Shown here one piece after another: positions 17,105-24,843 of a stretch of DNA of 34,143 nucleotides (its first letter is position 1; the number at the start of each line of letters is the position of its first letter). The notes below the pieces were generated by a model. The model saw only the letters and a list, made by a program, of their open reading frames with translations. It did not search any database and was not told the origin of the DNA. The DNA lies in NCBI GenBank assembly GCA_025965475.1, contig JAOPWV010000044.1:1-34143 (forward strand). The letters run 5' to 3'. A program made the translations under genes and the position numbers. This stretch comes from Frankiales bacterium (GTDB lineage Bacteria > Actinomycetota > Actinomycetes > Mycobacteriales > SCTD01).

Positions 17105-17530
17105 AGGTCGCGTCCCGCCTGTGCTCCCGGTACAAGCCCGCGGCATAGACGCCTGCGCCGCGGCGCTCGCCCGTGAATGCCGCCGCCGGGAGCTTGACCA
17201 TGATCCGGCGGCACGAGGCGCGGGGGGCATGGACGGGTCGGTTGTGGTCATGGTCTGACCGGTGCTGGGTGCACGCCGGAACGCGGTCAGGTCGACGCCG
17301 GTTCCGTACGGATTGCCGTACAGCGTGGCCCGGGGACAGTGCTTTGAGCGTGAAGCGGGCCGATGCGGGTGCGTTTCAAGACCGCCGCCATCGGCCACTA
17401 GCGAGCCCTCCACGTAGCCGGGTCATGGTGCCCGAACCGGGCCGTTGGGTGGCGCAACCCCGCTGAGCTGCGTTGCGCCGAGGACGTCACCGCCTCGTAT
17501 CGAGGGAGACGCTGCGCCAGGCCGGCTGCC
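17105..17530. other. non-coding stretch holding the right tRNA-half repeat
   Basis: No credible gene in 426 bases. It contains the decayed tRNA-Ser 5' half and promoter block (17,374-17,437). The part before it shows no integrase C-terminus that I can recognise; an antisense frame across 17,039-17,413 is compositionally gene-like in places but matches nothing I know. Confidence 0.6.
17374..17437 (-). repeat. right copy of tRNA-Ser half duplication (candidate att site)
   Basis: This block repeats the tRNA-Ser gene from anticodon loop to 5' end (17,374-17,411) with one mismatch and one lost base, then the upstream block CATGGTGCCCGAAC at the same spacing as beside the intact tRNA. There is no 3' half, so it cannot make a tRNA. 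It marks the probable right edge of an island whose left edge is the intact gene, or a decayed tandem tRNA copy. Confidence 0.7.
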
Positions 17531-18409
17531 TCAGCCGGCGGCTGGGCTGCCGTTGTAGCGCAGGGTCCAGGTCCTGCCACCGTCGATCGAGGCGAAGATG
17601 CCCTTGTGCGCCACGGCCGCGTACAGGCTGTTCTTGTCGGTGGTGATCGCTTCGGGCGACCCGCCCAGGCTGCCGCGCTTGGTCCAGCTGCGTCCGCCGT
17701 CCGCGCTGGCGTACAGCGCGCCGCCGGTGTCGAGCCCGACCAGGTTGTCGGGGCGCTTCCAGGCAAGCACCGCGAGCGCTGGGCCGCGGCTCGGCTGGAA
17801 GCTACGGCCGGCGTCGCTGCTGCGCAGCAGGCCGCGCTCGGTGGTGGCGAACAGGACCCGCGGGTCGTCGGGGCCGACGACGAAGTCCGCCAGGTCCAGG
17901 ATGGCCCGCAGCTGCCAGGTCACGCCGTTGTCGGGCGAGACCATCAGGCGGCTGGTGTCGGAGTCCCAGCCGTAGATGGTGCCGTGCGCCCTGCGCAGCG
18001 CATGGAAGTCGGCCTGCCCGGACAGCGAGACACTCTTCCAACTCTGCCCTGCGTCGGTGCTGCGCATCAGCCCGAGCCGGGGCGGCAGGTCGGGCTCCAT
18101 CAGAGCGTCCGGATGCCCGGAACCCAGGAAGGTCTTCGGGCCGACGATCGTGAAGCCCATCGTGTCCTGCATGCGGTTGGCGACCCGGGTTGGCTTGCCC
18201 TGCCCGGGGATGCGGAACAGCCCGTAGTGGGTCGCGGCGTACAGCACCCCGTCGGCCGGGTCGACGTCCAGACCGTGCACGTGCTCGACCCCGCCATCCG
18301 GCAGCTGCGCTGTGCGCACGGTGCTGCCCGAACCGGGCCAGATGCCGCAGGCACTCAGGCTGAGGAACACGAGGGCGACAGCGACGCCAACGTTCCAACG
18401 GCGGGGCAT
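17531..18409 (-). CDS. BNR/Asp-box repeat lipoprotein (F510_1955-like)
   Basis: A 292-residue secreted beta-propeller-like protein. The N-terminus has a signal peptide with lipobox LSACG. Five Asp-box repeats are visible: STDAGQSWK, SPDNGVTWQ, SSDAGRSFQ, SADGGRSWT and SIDGGRTWT, spaced along the chain as in sialidase-type or photosystem-assembly-type propellers. I chose ATG at 18,409 with GGAG upstream; the frame is open further but that part lacks a signal pattern. It is divergent from the permease gene. Automated labels for this family say exo-alpha-sialidase or glycosylhydrolase, but no catalytic residues support that here. I would treat the function as unknown. Confidence 0.82.
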   Translation of the reverse strand: MPRRWNVGVAVALVFLSLSACGIWPGSGSTVRTAQLPDGGVEHVHGLDVDPADGVLYAATHYGLFRIPGQGKPTRVANRMQDTMGFTIVGPKTFLGSGHPDALMEPDLPPRLGLMRSTDAGQSWKSVSLSGQADFHALRRAHGTIYGWDSDTSRLMVSPDNGVTWQLRAILDLADFVVGPDDPRVLFATTERGLLRSSDAGRSFQPSRGPALAVLAWKRPDNLVGLDTGGALYASADGGRSWTKRGSLGGSPEAITTDKNSLYAAVAHKGIFASIDGGRTWTLRYNGSPAAG

Positions 18410-18790
18410 GGAGATCTCCGGAGGGGCATGCAGGCAGGACGAGGGATGCTCCACGGGAAACCCTAGGCGCGCCAAGCGTCAGATGCCATGCGACTGTCGC
18501 CGAGCATACCGGGACGGGGTACCACCGGGCTCTGCGCTGACATGCCGTCCGCCCGGTCTGCGCGCGGGCTGACCGTGCGGCAGTCGATCAAGGTGGCGCT
18601 GGGGTCTGTTCCGGGGCAGCCCTGGCGTTCTCCTCAGCCGCCGCATCCGTCGTGACCGTGCCGGTCAACAGGTGGCTGATCGCCCGCGGCAGGGGCACCT
18701 GGTGGTGCACGCCCACCACTGAACCGGCGAGGTCCGGGAACCGCGTCACCGTGGTGGCCGAGCGCGCTGCGCCGGAAAGGAGCACGAACC
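18410..18790. other. divergent non-coding stretch upstream of the permease
   Basis: The 381 bases between the lipoprotein and permease starts should hold their divergent promoters, but I find no clear boxes. A 65-residue minus-strand frame (18,588-18,785) is not convincing because it covers the permease ribosome binding site and has none of its own. Confidence 0.5.
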
Positions 18791-19972
18791 GTGAACATCG
18801 TCCACGCGATCCTGGAGGCGCTGCGGGCAGCGGGTGAGATGGGCTGGATCATCCTGTGGCCACTCGTGCTCGGGTTCGCGCTGTCCGGCGCGATCCAGGC
18901 GGCCGCCCGGCCGGAGGAGATCAGCCGACTGCTCCCGGACGACTCGCCGCGCAGTCTCGCGCGCGCGTCCCTGCTGGGCATCGTGTCCTCGTCGTGTTCG
19001 TACGCCGCGGTCGCCATCGCACGGGCCCTGGTCCGCAAGGGTGCGAACTTCACCGCGGCGATGGCGTTCCAGGTGGCCGCCACCAACCTGGTCGTCGAGT
19101 TGGGCATCGTGACCGCGCTGCTGCTCAGCTGGCAGTTCACGCTCGCGGAGTTCGTCGGCGGCCCGCTGATGATCCTGCTGGTCGCGCTGATGTTCCGCTG
19201 GTGGGTCTCCGACAGGATCGTGGCGGCCGCCCGGGAGCAGGCCGACCGTGGCCTTGCGGGGTCGATGGAAGGGCACGCCGCGATGGACATGAGCGTGCAC
19301 GGCGACCAGCCGCTCCTGCGCCGGCTGCTGTCCCCCACGGGGGCGACGGCGACCGCGAGGTACTTCGTCATGGACGCGGTCTCCGTCTGGCGCGACATCG
19401 TCGGCGGGCTGCTCATCGCCGGGGCGTTCGCCGCATGGGTGCCCGACACGTGGCTGCAGATCTTCTTCCTGGCCGACCACCCGCTCGCCGCACAGCTGTG
19501 GGGACCGCTCATCGGCCCGCTGGTCGCCGTCGTGTCGTTCGTCTGCTCGGTAGGGAACATCCCGCTCGCCGGCGTCCTGTGGAACGGCGGCATCAGTTTC
19601 GGCGGGGTGGTCAGCTTCATCTTCGCCGACCTGATCATCCTCCCGATCCTGCTCATCTACCGGAAGTACTACGGGACGGCGATGGCGCTGCGCATCTTCG
19701 TCTTCTTCTACGCGGCGATGGCCGGCGCCGGTTACGTCGTCGAGCTGGTGTTCCGGCCGCTGGGCCTCATCCCCACCGGACGGCACGCCAAGGTCACCGA
19801 CATCGGCATCACGTGGAACTACACGTCGTGGCTCAATATCGTGTTCCTGGCCGTCGCGGCGGCGCTGGTCGTACGTTTCGCGCGCACCGGCGGCCTGCCG
19901 ATGCTGAAGGCGATGGGCGGCGCGCCCCCAGCCGCGCAGGGCCTGCCGGGGGTGCCGCCTGAGGCTTCCTGA
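18791..19972 (+). CDS. permease of the DUF318/ArsP_1 (PF03773) type
   Basis: A 393-residue membrane protein with about 8-10 hydrophobic segments. It carries two inverted half-repeats, each with a Cys in a small-residue loop: SSSCSYAAVAIARALVRKGA (near 73-92) and SFVCSVGNIPLAGVLWNGG (near 250-268). These patterns belong to the PF03773 permease family, some members of which export organic arsenicals or other metal(loid) compounds. A His-rich loop (EGHAAMDMSVHGDQ) sits mid-protein and could bind metal. GTG start with AAAGGAG upstream. No arsenic operon genes are nearby, so the substrate is open. Confidence 0.88.
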   Translation: MNIVHAILEALRAAGEMGWIILWPLVLGFALSGAIQAAARPEEISRLLPDDSPRSLARASLLGIVSSSCSYAAVAIARALVRKGANFTAAMAFQVAATNLVVELGIVTALLLSWQFTLAEFVGGPLMILLVALMFRWWVSDRIVAAAREQADRGLAGSMEGHAAMDMSVHGDQPLLRRLLSPTGATATARYFVMDAVSVWRDIVGGLLIAGAFAAWVPDTWLQIFFLADHPLAAQLWGPLIGPLVAVVSFVCSVGNIPLAGVLWNGGISFGGVVSFIFADLIILPILLIYRKYYGTAMALRIFVFFYAAMAGAGYVVELVFRPLGLIPTGRHAKVTDIGITWNYTSWLNIVFLAVAAALVVRFARTGGLPMLKAMGGAPPAAQGLPGVPPEAS

Positions 19973-19999
19973 ATTCGGCACGGGCGGGACCGACCGACA

Positions 20000-21070
20000 T
20001 CAGACGAGCACGAACAGCGATGCGCCGAAGACCAGGTAGAACGCAGCGGACGCGGCGAGCCGGCCGGCGGTGAGCGCTTTGCGGCTCATCAGGACCAGCA
20101 GGTAGACGATGACGGCCATCGTGACCAGGCCGGAGACGAGCAGCGGCCCGTCGAAGCGCCACGGGGTGAAGAAGATGCCGAGCGCCGACGGGACCGTCGC
20201 CTGGATCATCATGGCCCCACTGATGTTGGCCAGCGCCAGCTGCGTCTTGCCCTGGCGGATCCAGATGATCGCGTTCATCACCTCGGGCAGCTCGGTGGCG
20301 ATCGGGGACAGCAGCAGGGCAACGACAGCTGCCGGTAGCCCCAGCGCCGGCCCGGCCCACTCGAGCTGGGCGACGAACAGCTGCGACGCCGCGAAGATGA
20401 CAGCCAGCGTGGCCAGCACCTGCGCGATGACCGCCGCGGACGAGGGAACAGCCCGCGTCGGCTGCAGCTTCAGCGGCTCGAGGTCGTCACCGCTGGCGTG
20501 GTCGCCGGTGCCGCGCATCTCCCGGTAGAAGTACACGCCGTACGCGGCCAGGAAGGCGAGCCCGAGGAGCGGCTTGAACGCGAACGCGACCAGGCCGAGA
20601 GCGACCTTCACGATGAAGATCGCGAGGAACCACCGCTGATCACGGGCCAGCCGGTCGATGTCGACACCGTCGAACACATCGTCGCCCGCGGCGGGCCGGC
20701 CGGCCGACTCCCCACCCGCCCATGTGCCTGCTGCCACGGCCGTTTCAGCCAGGCGCGCCTGGGCCTGCCGCCGGCGGCGGGTGAACAACAGGAAGCCGGA
20801 GACGCCGTACGCGATGGTCGCGAGGGCCAGCGGCCCTCCCATGGCGGCGCCCACACCGATGTCCTTGCTGTGCTCGCCACTGCCCATGGTGACGGCAACG
20901 AGGGTGACCACGCTCTCCGGCAGCGCCGTCCCGACAGCCGCAAGGATGGTGCCGACCGCGACCGCGCCGACCTTGAGCTGGACGCCGAGCCACTCGACCG
21001 CGTTGATGAACCACTCGCAGGCCAGGTAGATGGCCACCGCGCAGCCGAGCAGCAAGATGATGTGAAGCAC
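20000..21070 (-). CDS. CaCA family cation antiporter (sodium/calcium exchanger-like)
   Basis: A 356-residue membrane protein of the Ca2+:cation antiporter family. The two signature alpha repeats are present: GTALPESVVTLVAV near residue 49 and SPIATELPEVMNAIIW in the second half, each with the ion-binding Glu. About ten membrane segments are split by a hydrophilic loop. I chose GTG at 21,070 with GAGAGGA five bases upstream; the frame is open further into the leader RNA. The leader holds a yybP-ykoY element, so expression probably follows cytoplasmic Mn2+ and the protein may export Mn2+ and/or Ca2+. It converges with the PF03773 permease. Confidence 0.93.
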   Translation of the reverse strand: MLHIILLLGCAVAIYLACEWFINAVEWLGVQLKVGAVAVGTILAAVGTALPESVVTLVAVTMGSGEHSKDIGVGAAMGGPLALATIAYGVSGFLLFTRRRRQAQARLAETAVAAGTWAGGESAGRPAAGDDVFDGVDIDRLARDQRWFLAIFIVKVALGLVAFAFKPLLGLAFLAAYGVYFYREMRGTGDHASGDDLEPLKLQPTRAVPSSAAVIAQVLATLAVIFAASQLFVAQLEWAGPALGLPAAVVALLLSPIATELPEVMNAIIWIRQGKTQLALANISGAMMIQATVPSALGIFFTPWRFDGPLLVSGLVTMAVIVYLLVLMSRKALTAGRLAASAAFYLVFGASLFVLV

Positions 21071-21145
21071 GAGGTTCCTCTCCCGCGCCGCGGGACCAGG
21101 ACCACCTCTGAGGCGACCCCGACCCACGGCAGACGACACGTCTGG

Positions 21146-21260
21146 CCTTGGGTCGAAGGTCTCGCTACCCGCACCAGCGCGGGCCCGGGCGCCGGGAACC
21201 TCACGGTTCCAGCATGTCGACGGTCCGGCGGGGAGCTACTCCCCTTCAACCGTCCCAAGG
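21146..21260 (-). promoter_or_regulatory. yybP-ykoY (manganese) riboswitch
   Basis: On the minus strand the closing stem is CCTTGGG (21,260-21,254) with CCCAAGG (21,152-21,146). The two conserved internal loop strands are GGGGAGTAGC (21,244-21,235) and GGTAGCGAGACCTT (21,169-21,156), matching the recalled yybP-ykoY consensus. Between them lie GTCGACATGCTGG and GC-rich hairpins. It ends 75 bases before the antiporter start, leaving room for an expression platform that could hide the ribosome binding site. This class senses Mn2+. Confidence 0.88.
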
Positions 21261-21339
21261 TAGCGCAGGCCGCGACCATGACTCCGGCGACCGGTTCCGG
21301 CACGACCTCCGCATCGAGATCGACGTGGGTACGCAGGCA

Positions 21340-22674
21340 TCAGCGCAGCAACGGGCAGTCGCGGCTGGCGAACGCGGCAAGTCCGTCGACCGGCGTGAAC
21401 CGACCCGTGCTCCGGTCGACGGCCCAGGTGAACTGCTGCGTCTCCCCCGTCACGGTCTGCTGTTCGGCGTGGATGAAGAAGGTGTCCGGGGTGTCCGTAT
21501 CGGCGAACGACACCACGGTGCCGTCCGTCGGCGGTTCTATCGGCGCGTGGAAGTCGCACTCCGTCCCGGCCCGATCGAGGATGGCGGCGGCCTGCTGTTC
21601 GGCTGCGTCCGGTGCCGTCGGGACCGACTCGGGCGCCGCGCTGGCGGCAGGCGCCGCGGGCTGTTTCGACGACCCCCGCGGGCTGGGCGGCCGGGCCGAG
21701 TACTGCCGCGGGCTGGGCGGCTGCGTGGACCGCAGCCGCGGACTGGCCGGTTGTGCCGGCAACTCCGGCGGGCTGGTCGAGGGTGCGCCCGCCGTCGCCG
21801 TCGCCGGCGGGCCCGCAACGCTGCGCCGGGAGCGCGGCGGCGTGGTCGGGGCCGTCGAGGCTGCGGTGTAGGCATCATCGGCTGTGCCACTGGTGCCGGC
21901 CGGCCGCGTGAAGCGCGCTGCGGTGGCCGGGTCGACCAGCGTGAAGGTGGTGATGACCGCGGCTGCCGGCTGGATCACGGTCAGGCCACCCGCGTCGAAC
22001 GTCGGCCACCTCGGGCCGTAGTAGCTCGGCCGTGTGTAGCTGAACGCGGGTGTCAGCGGGTTGCCGCAGTAGCACTTGGTGACCGGAGCACCGTGCCGGT
22101 CCACGAGAACCGCGGTTCCGGCCTGCAGAACAGCCGGCACGGTGGTCGGGCTCCCCAGCGCGTACCCGTGGTTGGTGACGTAGGTGTCGGTGCGCAGCAG
22201 CGCGGGGGTGAGCCCCGAGACAAAGCGGGGTACGTCGCCACGCGCGATCCCGATGACGTTCGCCCAGGCCTCCCCGGCGTCGGGATGCTGCTGGAGGAAC
22301 GTCACCATCCGCGAGCGGTCGCAGACAGCGCCCTGCGGGACGCCGCCGTACAGCCCAGGGGTGTCACCGCTGAACGCACCCGCGCTCCTACGCGGTGGCG
22401 TGGCCTTGGGCGCGTCCGTGCCGACGGGCGGCATGAACGGATCGGCGCCGCGGCTGGAGACGGGTTCGCGTGCCACCCGCACCGTCGCGGTGGGAGCCGG
22501 ATGACTGCCCCGCGAGGCAAGCACCACACCGCCGAGCGCTCCGACGACGGCAGCGATCGCGACGATGCCGAGCAACGGTCCCTTCGACAGGTCACGGCCC
22601 GGATCGGCCCGCCGCCGGAGGCCGGTCGGCGCGTCGCCCGGAGGCTGCGGCCCGTGTGGGCCACGTGTCGGCAT
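21340..22674 (-). CDS. DUF6777-like membrane-anchored protein
   Basis: A 444-residue protein with a Pro-rich cytoplasmic N-terminus, one membrane helix (GPLLGIVAIAAVVGALGGVVLAS, about 32-54) and a large outer part. The region GLYGGVPQGAVCDRSRMVTFL through LRTDTYVTNHGYALGSPTTVPAVLQAGTAVLVD to KCYCGNPL matches actinobacterial proteins labelled DUF6777, as I recall them. A Ser/Pro-rich stretch made of 10-residue repeats (SPRxxSxxPP) follows at about 298-335, then a C-terminal domain with Cys residues. Function is unknown; it looks like a cell-surface or envelope protein. Confidence 0.8.
   Translation of the reverse strand: MPTRGPHGPQPPGDAPTGLRRRADPGRDLSKGPLLGIVAIAAVVGALGGVVLASRGSHPAPTATVRVAREPVSSRGADPFMPPVGTDAPKATPPRRSAGAFSGDTPGLYGGVPQGAVCDRSRMVTFLQQHPDAGEAWANVIGIARGDVPRFVSGLTPALLRTDTYVTNHGYALGSPTTVPAVLQAGTAVLVDRHGAPVTKCYCGNPLTPAFSYTRPSYYGPRWPTFDAGGLTVIQPAAAVITTFTLVDPATAARFTRPAGTSGTADDAYTAASTAPTTPPRSRRSVAGPPATATAGAPSTSPPELPAQPASPRLRSTQPPSPRQYSARPPSPRGSSKQPAAPAASAAPESVPTAPDAAEQQAAAILDRAGTECDFHAPIEPPTDGTVVSFADTDTPDTFFIHAEQQTVTGETQQFTWAVDRSTGRFTPVDGLAAFASRDCPLLR
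21677..21781 (-). repeat. imperfect 30-bp tandem repeats within the DUF6777 gene
   Basis: Three full units and part of a fourth, each 30 bases and starting CGCGGGCTGGGCGG or a close variant on the plus strand (near 21,677, 21,707, 21,737 and 21,767). They encode the Ser/Pro linker repeats of the overlapping gene. Confidence 0.75.
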
Positions 22675-22723
22675 CGGGGCACCCCCGCAGGTACGGCGTC
22701 AGGGGCGGGCCAGCCGCCCGCGT

Positions 22724-22966
22724 TCACGTGACAGCCGGCCCTGCCTCACCAGCGCCTTCGAGCTGCTTGATGAACTCGTGGCATCGGCGCGCCCGGGCCG
22801 AGTCCTGCTCCATGACCTCGCGGAAGAAGCTCGCGATGTCGCCCTTTCCGGCGTTCTCGGCGTCGCGCACGTACTGCCCGTAGTCGTGGCCGGCCTTCAA
22901 GGAGTGGTACTGGACCGAGATCAGGTCATAGGTCACGTCGTCGAAGCCGGTCTCTCCCGTCGCCAT
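22724..22966 (-). CDS. small helical protein of unknown function
   Basis: An 80-residue, charge-rich protein that appears all-helical (VTYDLISVQYHSLKAGHDYG, FFREVMEQDSARARRCHEF). The spacing of His, Glu and Tyr residues recalls half of a ferritin-like four-helix bundle, but there is no full di-iron motif. It starts 2 bases after the stop of the hemerythrin gene, so the two are made together and may act together in oxygen or redox stress. I do not recognise a named family. Confidence 0.7.
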   Translation of the reverse strand: MATGETGFDDVTYDLISVQYHSLKAGHDYGQYVRDAENAGKGDIASFFREVMEQDSARARRCHEFIKQLEGAGEAGPAVT

Positions 22967-22968
22967 GA

Positions 22969-23535
22969 TCAGCCCTCCGCCCGTCCGGTCAGCTTGTCGC
23001 GCAGCCGGTCCACCAGGCCTACGCCGGGCCCGACCAACTTGTGGAACAGCTCGCTGTTCGGCGCGGAAGGGTGTGGGCGGGTCGGTGCGAGTTTCTTGGC
23101 CGTCTCGACCTTCCCGCCGAGTTCGACGAGCTTGTCCGCCGGCACCTTCTCGCGCAGCCGAGGGAACTGTCCTGACTCCTCGTCCTGGACGTGGTCACGG
23201 AGCGTCCTCTCGAGTTCGCCGATGAGCACCGTGAAGCCGGGGCCTGCCGGGTCAGCGCCCTCGAGCTCCTTCATGATCCGCTCGAGTTGCTTGTGCTCCT
23301 CGGTGTCGTGTGACACCACCGCATCCCCGTCGGGAAGGTGCTCGAGCATGACCGGATAGACGTACATCTCCTCCGCCACGGAGTGGCGCACGAGCTCGGT
23401 GATGACGGTGTCGGTCAGCTCTCGGCGCGTCTGCCCGTCCGGGGTCTCCTTGATCTGCCTGATCAGCTCGATCGCTTCCCGGTGGTCGGTCGTCAGGATG
23501 TCGATGACGTCCTGGCCGCCGTGCGTCTCGTTCAT
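22969..23535 (-). CDS. hemerythrin domain protein
   Basis: A 188-residue protein with a hemerythrin-type four-helix bundle and the expected di-iron ligands: His18, His51 and Glu55 (HSVAE), His76 and His81 (HDTEEH), His115 and Glu119 (HVQDE). A C-terminal tail of about 60 residues is basic and ends in VDRLRDKLTGRAEG. ATG with GAAGGAG upstream. Such proteins bind O2 or sense oxygen, NO or iron; no partner domain is fused here. It is followed directly by the 80-residue gene. Confidence 0.93.
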   Translation of the reverse strand: MNETHGGQDVIDILTTDHREAIELIRQIKETPDGQTRRELTDTVITELVRHSVAEEMYVYPVMLEHLPDGDAVVSHDTEEHKQLERIMKELEGADPAGPGFTVLIGELERTLRDHVQDEESGQFPRLREKVPADKLVELGGKVETAKKLAPTRPHPSAPNSELFHKLVGPGVGLVDRLRDKLTGRAEG

Positions 23536-23554
23536 GCCCAGCTCCTTCGGATCG

Positions 23555-24679
23555 TCAGCGGGTGGGGATGTCGCGGACGATCGGTCCGGGCGTTTCCCGG
23601 CGCGGGTGGGGGGCGGAGGAGGAACGTCCGCTGGTCGCGCTGCCCGGATGCCCAGCCAGCTTGCCCGCTTGCTGCTTCATCTGTTCGTACCGACCCCGCC
23701 CGGCCGCCGCGCCCATGACGTAGCCGGCCCCCAGCCCCATCCCCAACGTGAGCAGTCGCACCGTCTTCCGCCTTGCCGACGCCGCCTTGGCAGCTCCCTC
23801 CTGCGCCGCGGTCCGGGCCGAACGGGCGGCGGCCGCCACCTGCCGCTGCGTCTCAGCAGTCTGGCCTGCAAGACGGTCCGCAGCTTCCGACCGCTGGGCA
23901 CGCCGGCCCGCGCGGACGGCCTGACGCGCCGCGACCTGGCGGGCTCGGGCCGCGAGCGGCCCGGGCACGTCCATCGTTCGACGTGCGGCCTTCACAGCAC
24001 GGCGGGACGGACGCGCCGACCGCCGGACGAAGGGCTCGCGTCGGGCCAGCTGACGTCGGCCGTCCCACCCTCGGAGCGCAAGTGCCACGCCACCCAGGGC
24101 GGCGAGGGTGAGCAGTCGCGCGAGCAGCGTGCGGGCGGACAGCCCGGGCGGCCGCGGGATGCCGCGGATGTCGGACACCCACGCCGGCGCACCGGCCTCC
24201 GCACCCAGGTCGGACCTGGCGGTTTCGGCCCGCGGGCCGGGGATCGCGCCCTCCGGCGGCGGGGCGGGTGCCTGTCCGGGGCCGCCCGACCCGCCTGGCT
24301 CCGTTGAACCGCCGGGACCGGGAGCGCCGACACGCAGGCGCACGTTCGACGAGGACCCGCCCCTGTCCGGGCGCTGGTAATGCGCCGACAGCAACTGCTG
24401 ATCCGTTCGGCTCAGCCGGTGCGTCGAGCCGATCGTCGGAGCAGACACTGCCCCCTTCCGGTCGACCGCCAGCCGTACGTCGTCATCGGCTTCGGTCGCA
24501 CCATCGAGCGGGACGATCACAACCCGGTCCGCGTCGGCCAGCACCACGGCCAGCCACTGCGGCACGCCGCTCTTCTCGTCGACGAACACCGCCGAGCACG
24601 AGCCGACGAGCTCGCCCGTCGGGTCGACCACCCGCCGGCCGATCAAGTCTGTCGCCGTCGCGCGCTCCCTGAGTGCCAT
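23555..24679 (-). CDS. PRC-barrel domain protein with YtxH-like C-terminus
   Basis: A 374-residue protein. Residues about 10-95 form a PRC-barrel (DLIGRRVVDPTGELVG, PQWLAVVLAD, VVIVPLDGA), a fold often found in RNA-binding or envelope-linked stress proteins. A Gly/Pro-rich linker follows, then one hydrophobic segment (TLLARLLTLAALGGVALAL), a long Ala/Arg-rich helical stretch, and a C-terminal TLGMGLGAGYVMGAAAGRGRYEQM, which resembles small YtxH-like proteins of actinobacteria. ATG with GGAGG 6 bases upstream. It sits just before the hemerythrin gene and may belong to the same stress-type operon. The molecular role is unknown. Confidence 0.85.
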   Translation of the reverse strand: MALRERATATDLIGRRVVDPTGELVGSCSAVFVDEKSGVPQWLAVVLADADRVVIVPLDGATEADDDVRLAVDRKGAVSAPTIGSTHRLSRTDQQLLSAHYQRPDRGGSSSNVRLRVGAPGPGGSTEPGGSGGPGQAPAPPPEGAIPGPRAETARSDLGAEAGAPAWVSDIRGIPRPPGLSARTLLARLLTLAALGGVALALRGWDGRRQLARREPFVRRSARPSRRAVKAARRTMDVPGPLAARARQVAARQAVRAGRRAQRSEAADRLAGQTAETQRQVAAAARSARTAAQEGAAKAASARRKTVRLLTLGMGLGAGYVMGAAAGRGRYEQMKQQAGKLAGHPGSATSGRSSSAPHPRRETPGPIVRDIPTR

Positions 24680-24843
24680 GTTGCGCCTCCCTGGCTCGTG
24701 CACTTCAGTCCCCTTCAGGCTGCGAGAGCCTTGGGGGCAGCACAACTGACGCTGACGCCAGAATCGATGGCCTACCCGGCGGGCAGATCCGGCAGCCGGC
24801 ACCCCGCGGTCACGAGCGTCGCCAGGCCGATCATGAGCGTGCG

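Noticed and set aside
17039-17413. Possible integrase remnant next to the right tRNA-half repeat
   Set aside because: I looked for the conserved Arg, His-x-x-Arg and Tyr motifs of tyrosine recombinases in all frames and saw none.
18588-18785. Possible 65-residue minus-strand gene divergent from the permease
   Set aside because: Starts within the permease ribosome binding region, has no such site itself and matches no family I know.
18746-19981. 411-residue minus-strand frame
   Set aside because: Antisense to the PF03773 permease; charge-rich low-complexity composition, no motifs.
20498-21871. 457-residue plus-strand frame
   Set aside because: Antisense to the antiporter, its riboswitch and the DUF6777 gene; no recognisable domain.
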